Shown here: positions 46,522-54,996 of the stretch, piece by piece
Layout: each line of letters starts with the position of its first letter
Numbering within the stretch: the first letter of the stretch is position 1
NCBI GenBank assembly: GCA_015689645.1
Contig: WVSM01000002.1
Location: forward strand, 416,671-480,670
DNA length: 64,000 nt
Source of the DNA: Rhodobacterales bacterium HKCCE4037
Lineage (GTDB): Bacteria; Pseudomonadota; Alphaproteobacteria; Rhodobacterales; Rhodobacteraceae
Reading direction: 5' to 3'
Notes under the pieces: generated by a model
What the model saw: the letters and a program-made list of their open reading frames with translations, nothing else
What the model was told of the DNA's origin: nothing
Database searches by the model: none
Program-made: the position numbers and the translations under genes

Positions 46522-48425
46522 GCGGCGACCTCCGCACCCAGAAGCTGGTGCAGATCGCCCGGCGTCACGGGCTTGGTCAGCACCGGCCAGCGCTGCGCCC
46601 CCTCCGCGCGCAAGGGGTCCGTCAGCGGCAGCGAGGTCATCAGCGCAAGGTTCAGCTGCGGGTGGCGGGTGGCGATGCTCTTGCAGAGCGAAACGCCGTC
46701 GACGTCGCCAAGGTGGATGTCGGACAGCACCCAGTCCAGGCCGGGCAGGTCGGCCAGCTCCTCCGCCTCGTCGGCGCTGGCGGCCTCGATCACCTGGTGG
46801 CCCATGCCGGTCAGCATTTCACGGACCTGCGCCCGCAGATCGGCCATGTCGTCCACCAGCAGGATCAGGCGGGGCCGCGCCTCGGCCTCGGCGGGTTTCA
46901 GGGGAAGCCGCAAGGAGACGCGCGCGCCCGTTGAGGTGTTGCCGATCTGGAGCGTGCCGCCGGCCAGTTTCACCAGGTCGTAGACCATCGTCAGCCCGAG
47001 GCCCGAGCCCGCGTCGCCCTTCGTCGTGAAGAACGGATCGAGCGCCGAGCCGAGCGCCTTGTCCGAGAATCCGGCCCCGGTGTCCTCTACCGTGATCTCG
47101 AGCCAGGTCTCCTGCACCGGGCGCAGGATCATCGTGATCCCGCCCGCCCCGCCGATCGCATCGCGGGCGTTCAGCACGAGGTTCAGAAGGCTGTCCGACA
47201 GCGATCCGGCATCCAGCATGAGCGCCCTGTGCGGAACGTCGTTGGTGATCTGGAGGGTGATCTCGTCCGGCAGGGCCGCACGGGCGAGCGGCAGGAAGGT
47301 GTCGAGAAAATCCTGAACAACGACGGGCGCGGGTTGCACGGCGCGGTGGCCGCTCATGCCCGCGATCTTGTCCAGGAGCGTGCCGCCGCGCCGCACGGCC
47401 ATGCGGGTGGCGCCCGTCAACTCATGCGCGCCAAGCGGCAGGGGCATCTTTTCCAGCCGGGTCTGTAGCCCGAGGATGATGGTCAGCAAATTGGCGAAAT
47501 CATGGGCCAGACCCGACGTCAGCTGAGCGGCCAGTTCGCGCTTGTGGGTCTGCGTCAGGGCGGCGCGGGCCTGCGCCTCTTCCGTGACATCGGTCGACAG
47601 GAGGTAGACGCCGCCGAGCGCGGTTTCATCGGGCGTGAACGCGGTGCGGATACGCCGCCCGCTGGCGGGATCGGTGAATTCGCGCACGAAGGCCTCGCCC
47701 CCGGAGGCGCGCGCAAGGTCGTCCTTCAGCATGTCGGCGGTTTCGGACCCGAGCGCCTCGGCGAAACTGAGACCGACGATGTCGCTTTGCCGGTCGGGCA
47801 GCAGGGTCGAAAGGCGCCGGTTGGTGAAGGTATAGATCCCGTCCGCATCGACATGGGCGATATGGGCCGGGGCCATCTCGGTCACCAGCCGTGTCCGGGC
47901 CTCCATCTCGGTCAGTTCGGCCTTGGCTTCCTCCAGCTGCGCGATGGTCGCCTCCAGCCGCCGGTTGGTCAGCGCCAGTTCCTCGGCATGGGTCAGGACC
48001 TGGTCCGAAAGTTCCGCCGAGCGCGCCCTGAGCAGCGTCTCCTGCCGTTTCACGGAGGTGATGTCGGTGTAGACGGTGACCCAGCCGCCTTCGGGCAGGG
48101 GCGAGCCTTCGACCGAGATCGTGCGGCCGTTGGCGCGGGTGCGTTCCATGTAATGGGGCACGAAGGCGCGGGCCTGTTCGACGCGCTCCGCCACGAAGGC
48201 GTCGGGGTCGTCGACCTCGCCATATTCGCCGCTTTCGACAAGGAAACGGATCGTGTCTTCGAATTGCGCGCCGGGCGTCACAAGGCGTTCGGGCAGGCCG
48301 AACATGACCTGGAAGGGCCGGTTCCAGACCGCCAGCCGCAAATCCCGATCATAGATCGACAACGCCTGCTGGATCAGGTTCAGGCCCGCGCGGGTCAGGC
48401 TTTGTGTTGTCCGGTCTCGCGCCAT
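46518..48425 (-). CDS. PAS-domain hybrid sensor histidine kinase
   Basis: 635 residues with no membrane segment. Order: PAS-like domain (about 5-135, DRDLRLAVWNRPFQVMFGL), coiled coil, second PAS (about 185-290, HVDADGIYTFTNRRLSTLL), HisKA with phospho-acceptor LTSGLAHDFANLLTIILG, HATPase (LLNLVLNARDAIGGAG, GSGLGLTMVYDLVKLAGG), and a C-terminal receiver (ILLVDDMADLRAQV, Asp in VLSDIHLGDVDG). A cytosolic sensor. The ATG at 48425 is favoured by GGAGAGG; an earlier ATG at 48449 is possible. Start lies 214 bases from the divergent acyl-CoA synthetase. Confidence 0.92.
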   Translation of the reverse strand: MARDRTTQSLTRAGLNLIQQALSIYDRDLRLAVWNRPFQVMFGLPERLVTPGAQFEDTIRFLVESGEYGEVDDPDAFVAERVEQARAFVPHYMERTRANGRTISVEGSPLPEGGWVTVYTDITSVKRQETLLRARSAELSDQVLTHAEELALTNRRLEATIAQLEEAKAELTEMEARTRLVTEMAPAHIAHVDADGIYTFTNRRLSTLLPDRQSDIVGLSFAEALGSETADMLKDDLARASGGEAFVREFTDPASGRRIRTAFTPDETALGGVYLLSTDVTEEAQARAALTQTHKRELAAQLTSGLAHDFANLLTIILGLQTRLEKMPLPLGAHELTGATRMAVRRGGTLLDKIAGMSGHRAVQPAPVVVQDFLDTFLPLARAALPDEITLQITNDVPHRALMLDAGSLSDSLLNLVLNARDAIGGAGGITMILRPVQETWLEITVEDTGAGFSDKALGSALDPFFTTKGDAGSGLGLTMVYDLVKLAGGTLQIGNTSTGARVSLRLPLKPAEAEARPRLILLVDDMADLRAQVREMLTGMGHQVIEAASADEAEELADLPGLDWVLSDIHLGDVDGVSLCKSIATRHPQLNLALMTSLPLTDPLRAEGAQRWPVLTKPVTPGDLHQLLGAEVAA

Positions 48426-48639
48426 CTGGTCCCTCTCCCCCCGTTCCATGGCTATCCCCTGTCGCGCCGTGCGCCAAGACATCGTCGTGGCCTGTTACAA
48501 TTCGAAAGGTTTGCGAAAAAGTCAGGTAACGCTTGACCGGGAAAGCTATGCGGGCAGGGTATCGAGGCGGAGGTCTCAGCGTCGAAGAACGTGGACCCGT
48601 GCACGCCGGAGGGGAGTCCGGCGACAGGGAGGAAAAGAC

Positions 48640-50613
48640 TTGGCCGAAATCCAACCGCCTGCGGGCGCGCCGCAATCCGTGCCTGCGCTGCTACGCCGGA
48701 ACGCCGCCCAGTTTGGATCGTACCCCGCCTACCGCGAGAAGGAATTCGGGATCTGGCAAAGCTGGACCTGGTCCCAGACGCTGGCCGAGATCGAGGCGCT
48801 GGCCCTCGGGCTGCTGGCGCTGGGTCTGGAGCGGGGCGATTACGTTGCGGTGATCGGGCGCAACCGCCCGGCGCTCTACTGGTCGATGGTGGCCGCGCAG
48901 ATGGCGGGCGGCGTGCCGGTGCCGCTGTACCAGGATGCCGTGTCGGAAGAGATGTCCTATGTCCTCGACCATTGCGGCGCGCGGTTCGTCATCGCCGGCG
49001 ATCAGGAGCAGGTCGACAAGGTTATCGACGCGCAGGAGAAGGTTCCGGGGATCGACCACATCCTCTACCTCGATCCGCGCGGGCTGCGGAAATACGACCA
49101 TTCCAAGCTTCACGCGCTGGCCGATATCCAGGCCGAGGGGCGCGCCGCCCATGACCGGCTTTACGGGGAGCTTACCGCCCGGGAGGCGGAGCTGACCTAC
49201 GACAGCACCTGTGTGATGCTCTATACCTCCGGCACGACCGGCAAGCCCAAGGGCGTGGTCCTGTCGAACCGCAACATCATCGAAGCCTCGAAATCCTCCA
49301 GCGAATTCGACAATTTGCGGCGTGATGACGAGGTTCTGGCCTACCTGCCGATGGCGTGGGTGGGTGATTTCATCTTCTCCATCGGGCAGGCGTACTGGAC
49401 CGGGTTCTGCGTCAATTGCCCCGAGAGCGCGGACACTATGATGACGGACCTGCGCGAGATCGGGCCGACCTATTTCTTCGCCCCGCCGCGCGTGTTCGAG
49501 AACCTGCTGACTAGCGTGATGATCCGGATGGAAGACGCGGGCAAGCTGAAGAAAAAGCTGTTCGACCGGGCGATGGCGCGGGCCAAGGAGACGGGGCCGA
49601 AGATCCTCGACGGCAAGCCGGTCAGCACGTCCGAGCGCCTTGCCTATGCCTGGGACAACCTCATGGTGATCGGTCCGCTGAAGAACACGCTCGGCATGAG
49701 CCGTGTGCGCGTGGGCTACACCGCCGGTGAGGCGATCGGCCCGGAGATCTTCGATTTCTACCGGGCCTTGGGGATCAACCTGAAGCAGCTTTACGGGCAG
49801 ACGGAGGCAAGCGTCTTCATCACGCAGCAGCCCGACAGCGAAGTGCGCCCCGATACGGTCGGTGTGCCGTCGCCGGGTGTGGAGCTTAAGATCGGTGAGA
49901 ATGGCGAGGTCTTCTACCGCTCGCCCGGCACCTTCGTGGAATATTACAAGAACCCGGAAAGCACTGCCGACACCAAGGACCCGGAGGGTTGGGTCGCCAC
50001 CGGTGACGCGGGTTTCATCGAGGAAGACACCGGCCACCTGCGCATCCTCGACCGCGCGAAGGACGTGGGCAAGACCGCCGGGGGCGGCCTGTTCGCGCCG
50101 AAATACGTAGAGAACAAGCTGAAGTTCTATCCCGACATCCTTGAGGCCGTGGTCTTCGGCAACGAGCGGGAGTTCTGCACGGCTTTCATCAACATCGACC
50201 TGACGGCGGTGGGCAACTGGGCCGAGCGCAACAACATTTCCTACGGGTCCTACCAGGAACTGGCCGGGCATCCGCAGGTGCTGGCCTCGATCCAGAGCCA
50301 CGTGGAGGCGGTCAACCGCTCCGTCGCGGAAGACCCGATGCTGGCCCATTGCCAGGTCGCGCGGTTCCTCGTGCTGCACAAGGAACTGGATGCCGACGAT
50401 GGCGAGATGACCCGCACGCGGAAGGTGCGCCGCCGGATCATCGAGGAGAAATACGCCGACCTGATCGAGGCGCTCTACGACGGGTCGACCAGCAAGTACA
50501 CCGAGACGGAAGTGACCTACGAGGACGGCCGCAAGGGCAAGATCTCGGCCACGCTGGAAATCCGCGATGCGGCGACCGTCGAAGTGGCCGGCGAACGGAT
50601 GGCGGCGGAATGA
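48640..50613 (+). CDS. Long-chain acyl-CoA synthetase-type AMP-dependent ligase
   Basis: 657 residues, ANL-superfamily enzyme that adenylates a carboxylic acid and makes its CoA thioester. Motifs: VMLYTSGTTGKPKGVVLSNR (P-loop), LYGQTEASVFITQQ, and GWVATGDAGFIEEDTGHL with RAKDVGKTAGGGLFAP (A8 hinge Asp/Lys region). No ATG gives a suitable N terminus: the open frame extends 64 codons farther up without similarity, while a TTG at 48640 follows AGGGAGGAAAAGAC at ideal spacing and gives AEIQPPAGAPQSVPALLRRN. I therefore choose the TTG. First gene of the Liv-type transporter operon. Confidence 0.9.
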   Translation: MAEIQPPAGAPQSVPALLRRNAAQFGSYPAYREKEFGIWQSWTWSQTLAEIEALALGLLALGLERGDYVAVIGRNRPALYWSMVAAQMAGGVPVPLYQDAVSEEMSYVLDHCGARFVIAGDQEQVDKVIDAQEKVPGIDHILYLDPRGLRKYDHSKLHALADIQAEGRAAHDRLYGELTAREAELTYDSTCVMLYTSGTTGKPKGVVLSNRNIIEASKSSSEFDNLRRDDEVLAYLPMAWVGDFIFSIGQAYWTGFCVNCPESADTMMTDLREIGPTYFFAPPRVFENLLTSVMIRMEDAGKLKKKLFDRAMARAKETGPKILDGKPVSTSERLAYAWDNLMVIGPLKNTLGMSRVRVGYTAGEAIGPEIFDFYRALGINLKQLYGQTEASVFITQQPDSEVRPDTVGVPSPGVELKIGENGEVFYRSPGTFVEYYKNPESTADTKDPEGWVATGDAGFIEEDTGHLRILDRAKDVGKTAGGGLFAPKYVENKLKFYPDILEAVVFGNEREFCTAFINIDLTAVGNWAERNNISYGSYQELAGHPQVLASIQSHVEAVNRSVAEDPMLAHCQVARFLVLHKELDADDGEMTRTRKVRRRIIEEKYADLIEALYDGSTSKYTETEVTYEDGRKGKISATLEIRDAATVEVAGERMAAE

Positions 50614-50614
50614 C

Positions 50615-50660
50615 GGGTGGACGCTCGCGCAGGCGCATCGCCCCACCCACCATCCCGCAG
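50615..50660. repeat. Intergenic GC-rich repeat between acyl-CoA synthetase and livG
   Basis: Begins two bases after the stop codon and runs almost to the livG ribosome-binding site. Shares the ordered blocks CGCTCG, CATCGCCCC, CCCACC and TCCCG with the copy at 38237-38287. Confidence 0.5.
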
Positions 50661-50673
50661 GAGGACAGAGTAA

Positions 50674-51495
50674 ATGCTTGATAATACGTCCGAAAGCTAC
50701 GTGACCGCCGATGGCCGCACGATTGGTGGCGTGGTCATGGAGATGCGGAACATCACGCTCAGGTTCGGCGGGGTGGAGGCGATCAAGGATATCTCCTTCG
50801 ACATCCGCGAGGGCGAGATCCGCGCGATCATCGGGCCGAACGGGGCGGGCAAATCCTCGATGCTCAACGTCATCAGCGGGTTCTACAATCCGCAGGAGGG
50901 CGAGGTGATCTACAAGGGTGCGAAACGCCCGCCGATGAAGCCCTACCAGGTGGCGCGGCAGGGCATTGCGCGGACCTTCCAGAACATCGCCCTGTTCGAG
51001 GGGATGAGCGTTCTGGACAACGTCATGACAGGCCGTCTGAACCACATGAAAACCGGCTTCTTCGCGCAGGGTTTGTGGTGGGGCAAGGCCGAGGCCGAGG
51101 AAGTCGCCAACCGCGAAAAAGCCGAGGAAATCATCGACTTCCTTGAAATCCAGGCGATCCGCAAGACGCCGGTCGGCCGCCTGCCTTACGGTTTGAAGAA
51201 GCGCGTGGAACTGGCCCGCGCCTTGGCCGCCGAGCCGCAGATCCTGCTGCTGGATGAGCCGATGGCGGGGATGAACGTGGAGGAGAAGGAAGACATGTCG
51301 CGCTTCATCCTCGACGTGAATGACGAATACGGCACCACCATCGTCCTGATCGAGCATGACATGGGCGTCGTGATGGACCTTTCCGACCGTGTCGTGGTGA
51401 TGGATTACGGCAAGAAGATCGGCGACGGGACGCCCGACGAGGTGCGCAACAACCAGGAAGTCATCGACGCCTATCTGGGGGTCGCCCATGACTGA
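50674..51495 (+). CDS. livG: Branched-chain amino-acid-type ABC transporter ATPase (LivG)
   Basis: 273 residues, cytosolic ATPase. Walker A IIGPNGAGKSSMLNVISGF (Lys60), signature LPYGLKKRVELARAL, Walker B ILLLDEPMAGM and switch His in LIEHDMGVV. The longer inter-motif region of LivG (FQNIALFEGMSVLDNV) distinguishes it from LivF. It works with LivH/LivM/LivF and the binding protein encoded downstream. The substrate is probably not a branched-chain amino acid in view of the CoA ligases in the operon. Confidence 0.93.
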   Translation: MLDNTSESYVTADGRTIGGVVMEMRNITLRFGGVEAIKDISFDIREGEIRAIIGPNGAGKSSMLNVISGFYNPQEGEVIYKGAKRPPMKPYQVARQGIARTFQNIALFEGMSVLDNVMTGRLNHMKTGFFAQGLWWGKAEAEEVANREKAEEIIDFLEIQAIRKTPVGRLPYGLKKRVELARALAAEPQILLLDEPMAGMNVEEKEDMSRFILDVNDEYGTTIVLIEHDMGVVMDLSDRVVVMDYGKKIGDGTPDEVRNNQEVIDAYLGVAHD

Positions 51496-51605
51496 ATCCG
51501 CTGTCGTGAACCTGTCGTTTTCCCGTAGTGAACCTGTCGTTACAGATCTGCGCACGCTTCGCCGCCGCTTTTGCGGGTTCTGTGCACGGGCTAGTCGGTG
51601 AGCGG

Positions 51606-52097
51606 ATGACACAGACGCCGACATATCTGCGCTTTCTGGGCATGGTCGCGGGCCTCGCGCTCGGCGCCGGACATGCGAGTGCGGAGCAGTCCGTGGAAGA
51701 GGTGTCCGCCCGGATCTTCGCGACCTGCGTGGATGCGCTGGTGACGCAATCGGGCGTGAGACACGACGCCTTGCTGGCGATGGCGGCCGGGACGCCTGCG
51801 GAGGGGGTGATCGAACTCGATCCCCGGCCGAACCGGTGCCGCGTGATCCTGCCCGTTGACGCGGGGCAGGCGAGCGCGTTTTTCGGACATTGGGCGGAGG
51901 TGCGGCCCGACTGGATCGACCTCGACGCCGGAGATTGTGCGATCCTTCATTCCGCAGGCCCGCCGGGACGGATCAACTATTGCGACCTGCCGGCCATGAC
52001 CTTGCCGGATGGCAGCACGGTCCGGTTCCGCCTGTCGGAGGCGACGTTCGTCGGCCAGACCATGCAACTTTCGCTGTCGGAGGCGCCCGAGCAATGA
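51606..52097 (+). CDS. Secreted protein of unknown function within the Liv operon
   Basis: 163 residues: signal peptide MTQTPTYLRFLGMVAGLALGA with cleavage near GHASA, and a mature domain with four cysteines (FATC, RPNRC, AGDC, NYC) that could form two disulfides. No family recognised. It lies between livG and livH, separated by 110 and 36 bases, an unusual place. The start at 51606 has GGTGAGCGG nearby; an upstream ATG at 51528 adds residues before the signal peptide. It is not a typical solute-binding protein by length. Confidence 0.65.
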   Translation: MTQTPTYLRFLGMVAGLALGAGHASAEQSVEEVSARIFATCVDALVTQSGVRHDALLAMAAGTPAEGVIELDPRPNRCRVILPVDAGQASAFFGHWAEVRPDWIDLDAGDCAILHSAGPPGRINYCDLPAMTLPDGSTVRFRLSEATFVGQTMQLSLSEAPEQ

Positions 52098-52133
52098 CCT
52101 TCGCCCCAGAATTCGAAGTAACGGAGGCCTCGA

Positions 52134-53120
52134 ATGCCTGACCAGTTGATTTTCGCCATGGAAGTGACCTTCAACGGTCTGCTGAACGGCGTGATGTATG
52201 CGCTTGTGGCGCTCGGCTTCGTGCTGATCTTCAAGGCCTCCGGTATCTTCAATTACGCGCAGGGCGTGATGGCCTTGTTCGCGGCGATGACGCTGGTGGG
52301 CATCCAGGAGGGGCGGGTGCCCTTCGCCCACCTCATCAACGCGATGTTCGGCACTCATGTGCATGAATTCGGATGGGAGGTTCCGGCGCTGCTGGCGATC
52401 CTGCTGACCGTTCTGGTGATGGTGGCCTTCGCCTACCTCGTGCAGCGGTTCGTCTTCCGGCACCTTGTCGGGCAGGAGCCGATCATCCTGTTCATGGCGA
52501 CGATCGGCCTGGCCTACTTCCTGGAAGGCGTGTCGGACCTGATGTGGGGCAGCGAAATCCGCAACCTCGACGTGGGTTTGCCGCAGGGCATCAACGACTG
52601 GATCGACTCCACCACGTTCGAGGCGCTGGGCTACGGCTTCTTCATCGACAATCTCGATATTGCGGCGGCGGTGATCGCGGCCATCCTCGTCATGAGCCTG
52701 ATCGCCTATTCGCAATACACCAAGAACGGGCGCGCGATGCGGGCCGTGGCCGACGACCACCAGGCGGCGCTGAGCGTGGGCATCTCGCTCAACTACGTGT
52801 GGATCCTCGTGTGGTCGCTGGCGGGCATGGTCGCGCTGGTGGCGGGTGTGATGTGGGGGTCGAAATCGGGCGTGCAGTTCTCGCTGTCGCTGATCGCGCT
52901 GAAGGCGCTGCCGGTGCTGATGCTGGGCGGCTTCACCTCGATCCCCGGGGCCATCGTCGGGGGCCTGATCATCGGGGTGGGCGAGGCTCTGTTCGAGTTT
53001 GCCGTCGGCCCGCTGATCGGCGGCGCGACGGAGAACTGGTTCGCCTACGTGCTGGCGCTGGTGTTCCTGGTGTTCCGCCCGCAGGGCCTGTTCGGGGAGA
53101 AGATCATTGAGCGAGTCTGA
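52134..53120 (+). CDS. livH: Branched-chain amino-acid-type ABC transporter permease (LivH)
   Basis: 328 residues, about eight membrane segments. LivH marks: FNGLLNGVMYALVALGFVLI, FNYAQGVMALFAAM near the N terminus and MLGGFTSIPGAIVGGLIIGV near the C terminus. It pairs with LivM to make the membrane channel. The 3' end overlaps the next gene by 14 bases. Confidence 0.94.
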   Translation: MPDQLIFAMEVTFNGLLNGVMYALVALGFVLIFKASGIFNYAQGVMALFAAMTLVGIQEGRVPFAHLINAMFGTHVHEFGWEVPALLAILLTVLVMVAFAYLVQRFVFRHLVGQEPIILFMATIGLAYFLEGVSDLMWGSEIRNLDVGLPQGINDWIDSTTFEALGYGFFIDNLDIAAAVIAAILVMSLIAYSQYTKNGRAMRAVADDHQAALSVGISLNYVWILVWSLAGMVALVAGVMWGSKSGVQFSLSLIALKALPVLMLGGFTSIPGAIVGGLIIGVGEALFEFAVGPLIGGATENWFAYVLALVFLVFRPQGLFGEKIIERV

Positions 53121-53535
53121 AACGGTCACATCCGGCAGGCCGGCGCGCGGTCTGGTCAGTCCGGCCGTGCTGTGGCTGCTCGGATTTGCCCGTGTTACGT
53201 TATGGCTGCTAGGCCTCTGGACAGGAATCTACGGATTTTTGCTGATTTTCCTCTCGACCGCTGGGCCGTTGGCGGTGCTGGCTCTACCGCCGTTCTTGGC
53301 CCTTGGCTTTCTGTCAACTGCGAGGCTTCGCGGCAGTGCCGCTGCTGCTTTCCGGGCTTCGGCGATCCTGATCCCTGGTCTCGTGGCATTTGCCTGGAGC
53401 GCCGTGTCGTCGGAAACCGGAGAGTGGATCTTGTCGCAACTGATCCTGTTCGGTGGTCCGGCAATCCTGTCGCTGCTGGCTTCGGGCTTGTGCTTCGCCG
53501 TAGGGATCAAATTGTCCGGGGAGGCAACGCAATGA
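53107..53535 (+). CDS. Small membrane protein of unknown function (TTG start)
   Basis: 142 residues with four hydrophobic segments (WLLGFARVTLWLLGLWTGI, FLLIFLSTAGPLAVLALPPF, ASAILIPGLVAFAWS, FGGPAILSLLASGLCFAVG). The only plausible start is a TTG overlapping the end of livH by 14 bases, and its own stop overlaps the next start (ATGA), so it is embedded in the operon. Codon use in this stretch looks less GC-biased than in livH and livM (for example TTATGG, TTTTTG, ACAGGA), hinting at recent arrival or relaxed selection. No family recognised. Confidence 0.55.
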   Translation: MSESETVTSGRPARGLVSPAVLWLLGFARVTLWLLGLWTGIYGFLLIFLSTAGPLAVLALPPFLALGFLSTARLRGSAAAAFRASAILIPGLVAFAWSAVSSETGEWILSQLILFGGPAILSLLASGLCFAVGIKLSGEATQ

Positions 53536-53816
53536 AAGAGTCTGAGCGCATGACCAAGCAACCGTCCCCGCCGAATGCCTTTGCCAACCAGGGCCGTCCG
53601 GCGTTCGTGGACGGCGGCACCCCGGCGAAGAAGATCTGGGCCATCGTTACCATCGTCGGGTTCGGCGTGTTCTGGGTGGCCCTGCTGTTCAGCCTTGCCG
53701 AATTCTTCGGCGCGCGGGACCTGACGATCTGGGCCGAGGTCCTGACCGTCGCCGGGCTGGCCGTTGGAATCCTCGGCCGTGTGATGACGGTTCGCGAAGT
53801 GAAGGAGGCGCGTTGA
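53532..53816 (+). CDS. Small membrane protein of unknown function between livH and livM
   Basis: 94 residues: a polar N-terminal stretch (PNAFANQGRPAFVDGGTPAK) then two membrane segments (IWAIVTIVGFGVFWVALLF and IWAEVLTVAGLAVGILGRV). It overlaps the preceding gene by four bases and ends one base before the livM start, so translation is coupled along the operon. An alternative ATG at 53550 would remove six residues. It could be an accessory of the transporter; no family recognised. Confidence 0.65.
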   Translation: MKESERMTKQPSPPNAFANQGRPAFVDGGTPAKKIWAIVTIVGFGVFWVALLFSLAEFFGARDLTIWAEVLTVAGLAVGILGRVMTVREVKEAR

Positions 53817-53817
53817 G

Positions 53818-54903
53818 ATGATCTATCGTGAAGCGGGCGATTTCAAAACGACCTACAGCGCCGACAACCAGACCTTCCCGATCCGGTTCGACCGGATGGG
53901 TTATTACGCGGTGCTGATCTTCGCCGCCGTGGTGATCCCGTTCCTGATCAACGATTACTGGGCGAATTCGCTGCTGATCCCGTTCCTGATCTACGCGATC
54001 GCGGCAATCGGGCTGAACATCCTGACGGGCTATTGCGGGCAGGTGTCGCTGGGGACAGGGGGCTTCATGGCCGTCGGCGCCTTCACTTCCTACAAGTTGA
54101 TGACGGCGTTTCCGGGGCTCGACATGATCTCGATCACGCTTCTGTCGGGCGTGTCGACGGCGCTGGTGGGCGTGGCGTTCGGCCTGCCGTCGCTGAGGAT
54201 CAAGGGGTTCTACCTGGCCGTGGCGACGCTGGCGGCGCAGTTCTTCCTCGTGTGGCTCTTCAACAAGGTGGGCTGGTTCTACAACTACTCAGCTTCCGGC
54301 CAGATCAGCGCGCCGTCGCGGGATTTCTTCTACTTCATCCCGTTCGAGGTGACCGGGCCGACGGCCACGGCGCCGGCGAAATACCTGTTCTGCCTGCTGT
54401 TCGTTTTCGTCCTGGCCTGGGTGGCGCGGAACCTGACGCGCGGGTCGGTCGGTCGGCAATGGATGGCGATCCGCGACATGGACATCGCAGCCGAGATCAT
54501 CGGGGTGAGCCCCTTGCGCGCCAAGCTGACGGCCTTCGCGGTGTCGTCCTTCTACGTCGGCATCTCGGGCGCGCTGCTGTTCACCGTATACCTCGGCGCG
54601 GTCGAGGTGGGCGCGTCCTACGGGATCCAGAAATCGTTCCTGGTGCTGTTCATGATCATCATCGGCGGGCTGGGGTCGATCTTCGGGAGCTTCGCGGGCG
54701 CGGCCTTCATGGTGCTTCTGCCGGTGATCCTGAAGGTGCTGCTGGTGGACGGGCTGGGCTTCGACACGGCGCTGTCGGCGCATTTCCAGTTCGTCATCGT
54801 GGGGGCGCTGATCATGTTCTTCCTGATCGTGGAGCCGCACGGGCTGGCGCGCCTCTGGGCGCTGGCGAAGGAGAAACTGAGATTGTGGCCGTTCCCGCAT
54901 TGA
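53818..54903 (+). CDS. livM: Branched-chain amino-acid-type ABC transporter permease (LivM)
   Basis: 361 residues with nine or so membrane segments; LivM marks NILTGYCGQVSLGTGGFMAVGA and VGRQWMAIRDMDIAAEIIGV (EAA-like cytoplasmic loop), and FLVLFMIIIGGLGSIFGSFAG. Forms the channel with LivH. Confidence 0.94.
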   Translation: MIYREAGDFKTTYSADNQTFPIRFDRMGYYAVLIFAAVVIPFLINDYWANSLLIPFLIYAIAAIGLNILTGYCGQVSLGTGGFMAVGAFTSYKLMTAFPGLDMISITLLSGVSTALVGVAFGLPSLRIKGFYLAVATLAAQFFLVWLFNKVGWFYNYSASGQISAPSRDFFYFIPFEVTGPTATAPAKYLFCLLFVFVLAWVARNLTRGSVGRQWMAIRDMDIAAEIIGVSPLRAKLTAFAVSSFYVGISGALLFTVYLGAVEVGASYGIQKSFLVLFMIIIGGLGSIFGSFAGAAFMVLLPVILKVLLVDGLGFDTALSAHFQFVIVGALIMFFLIVEPHGLARLWALAKEKLRLWPFPH

Positions 54904-54996
54904 GGGCCGCTCGATGCGGGACGTGTCATGAGATTCCCGGTGCTGGGAGGCCCGGGGAAACCAAAGTCGGAACAAATCCAAGGGAGGAATGACCCG

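Noticed and set aside
48691..51624. A 977-codon open frame antisense to the acyl-CoA synthetase and livG
   Set aside because: Same GC artefact; both sense genes have complete catalytic motifs.
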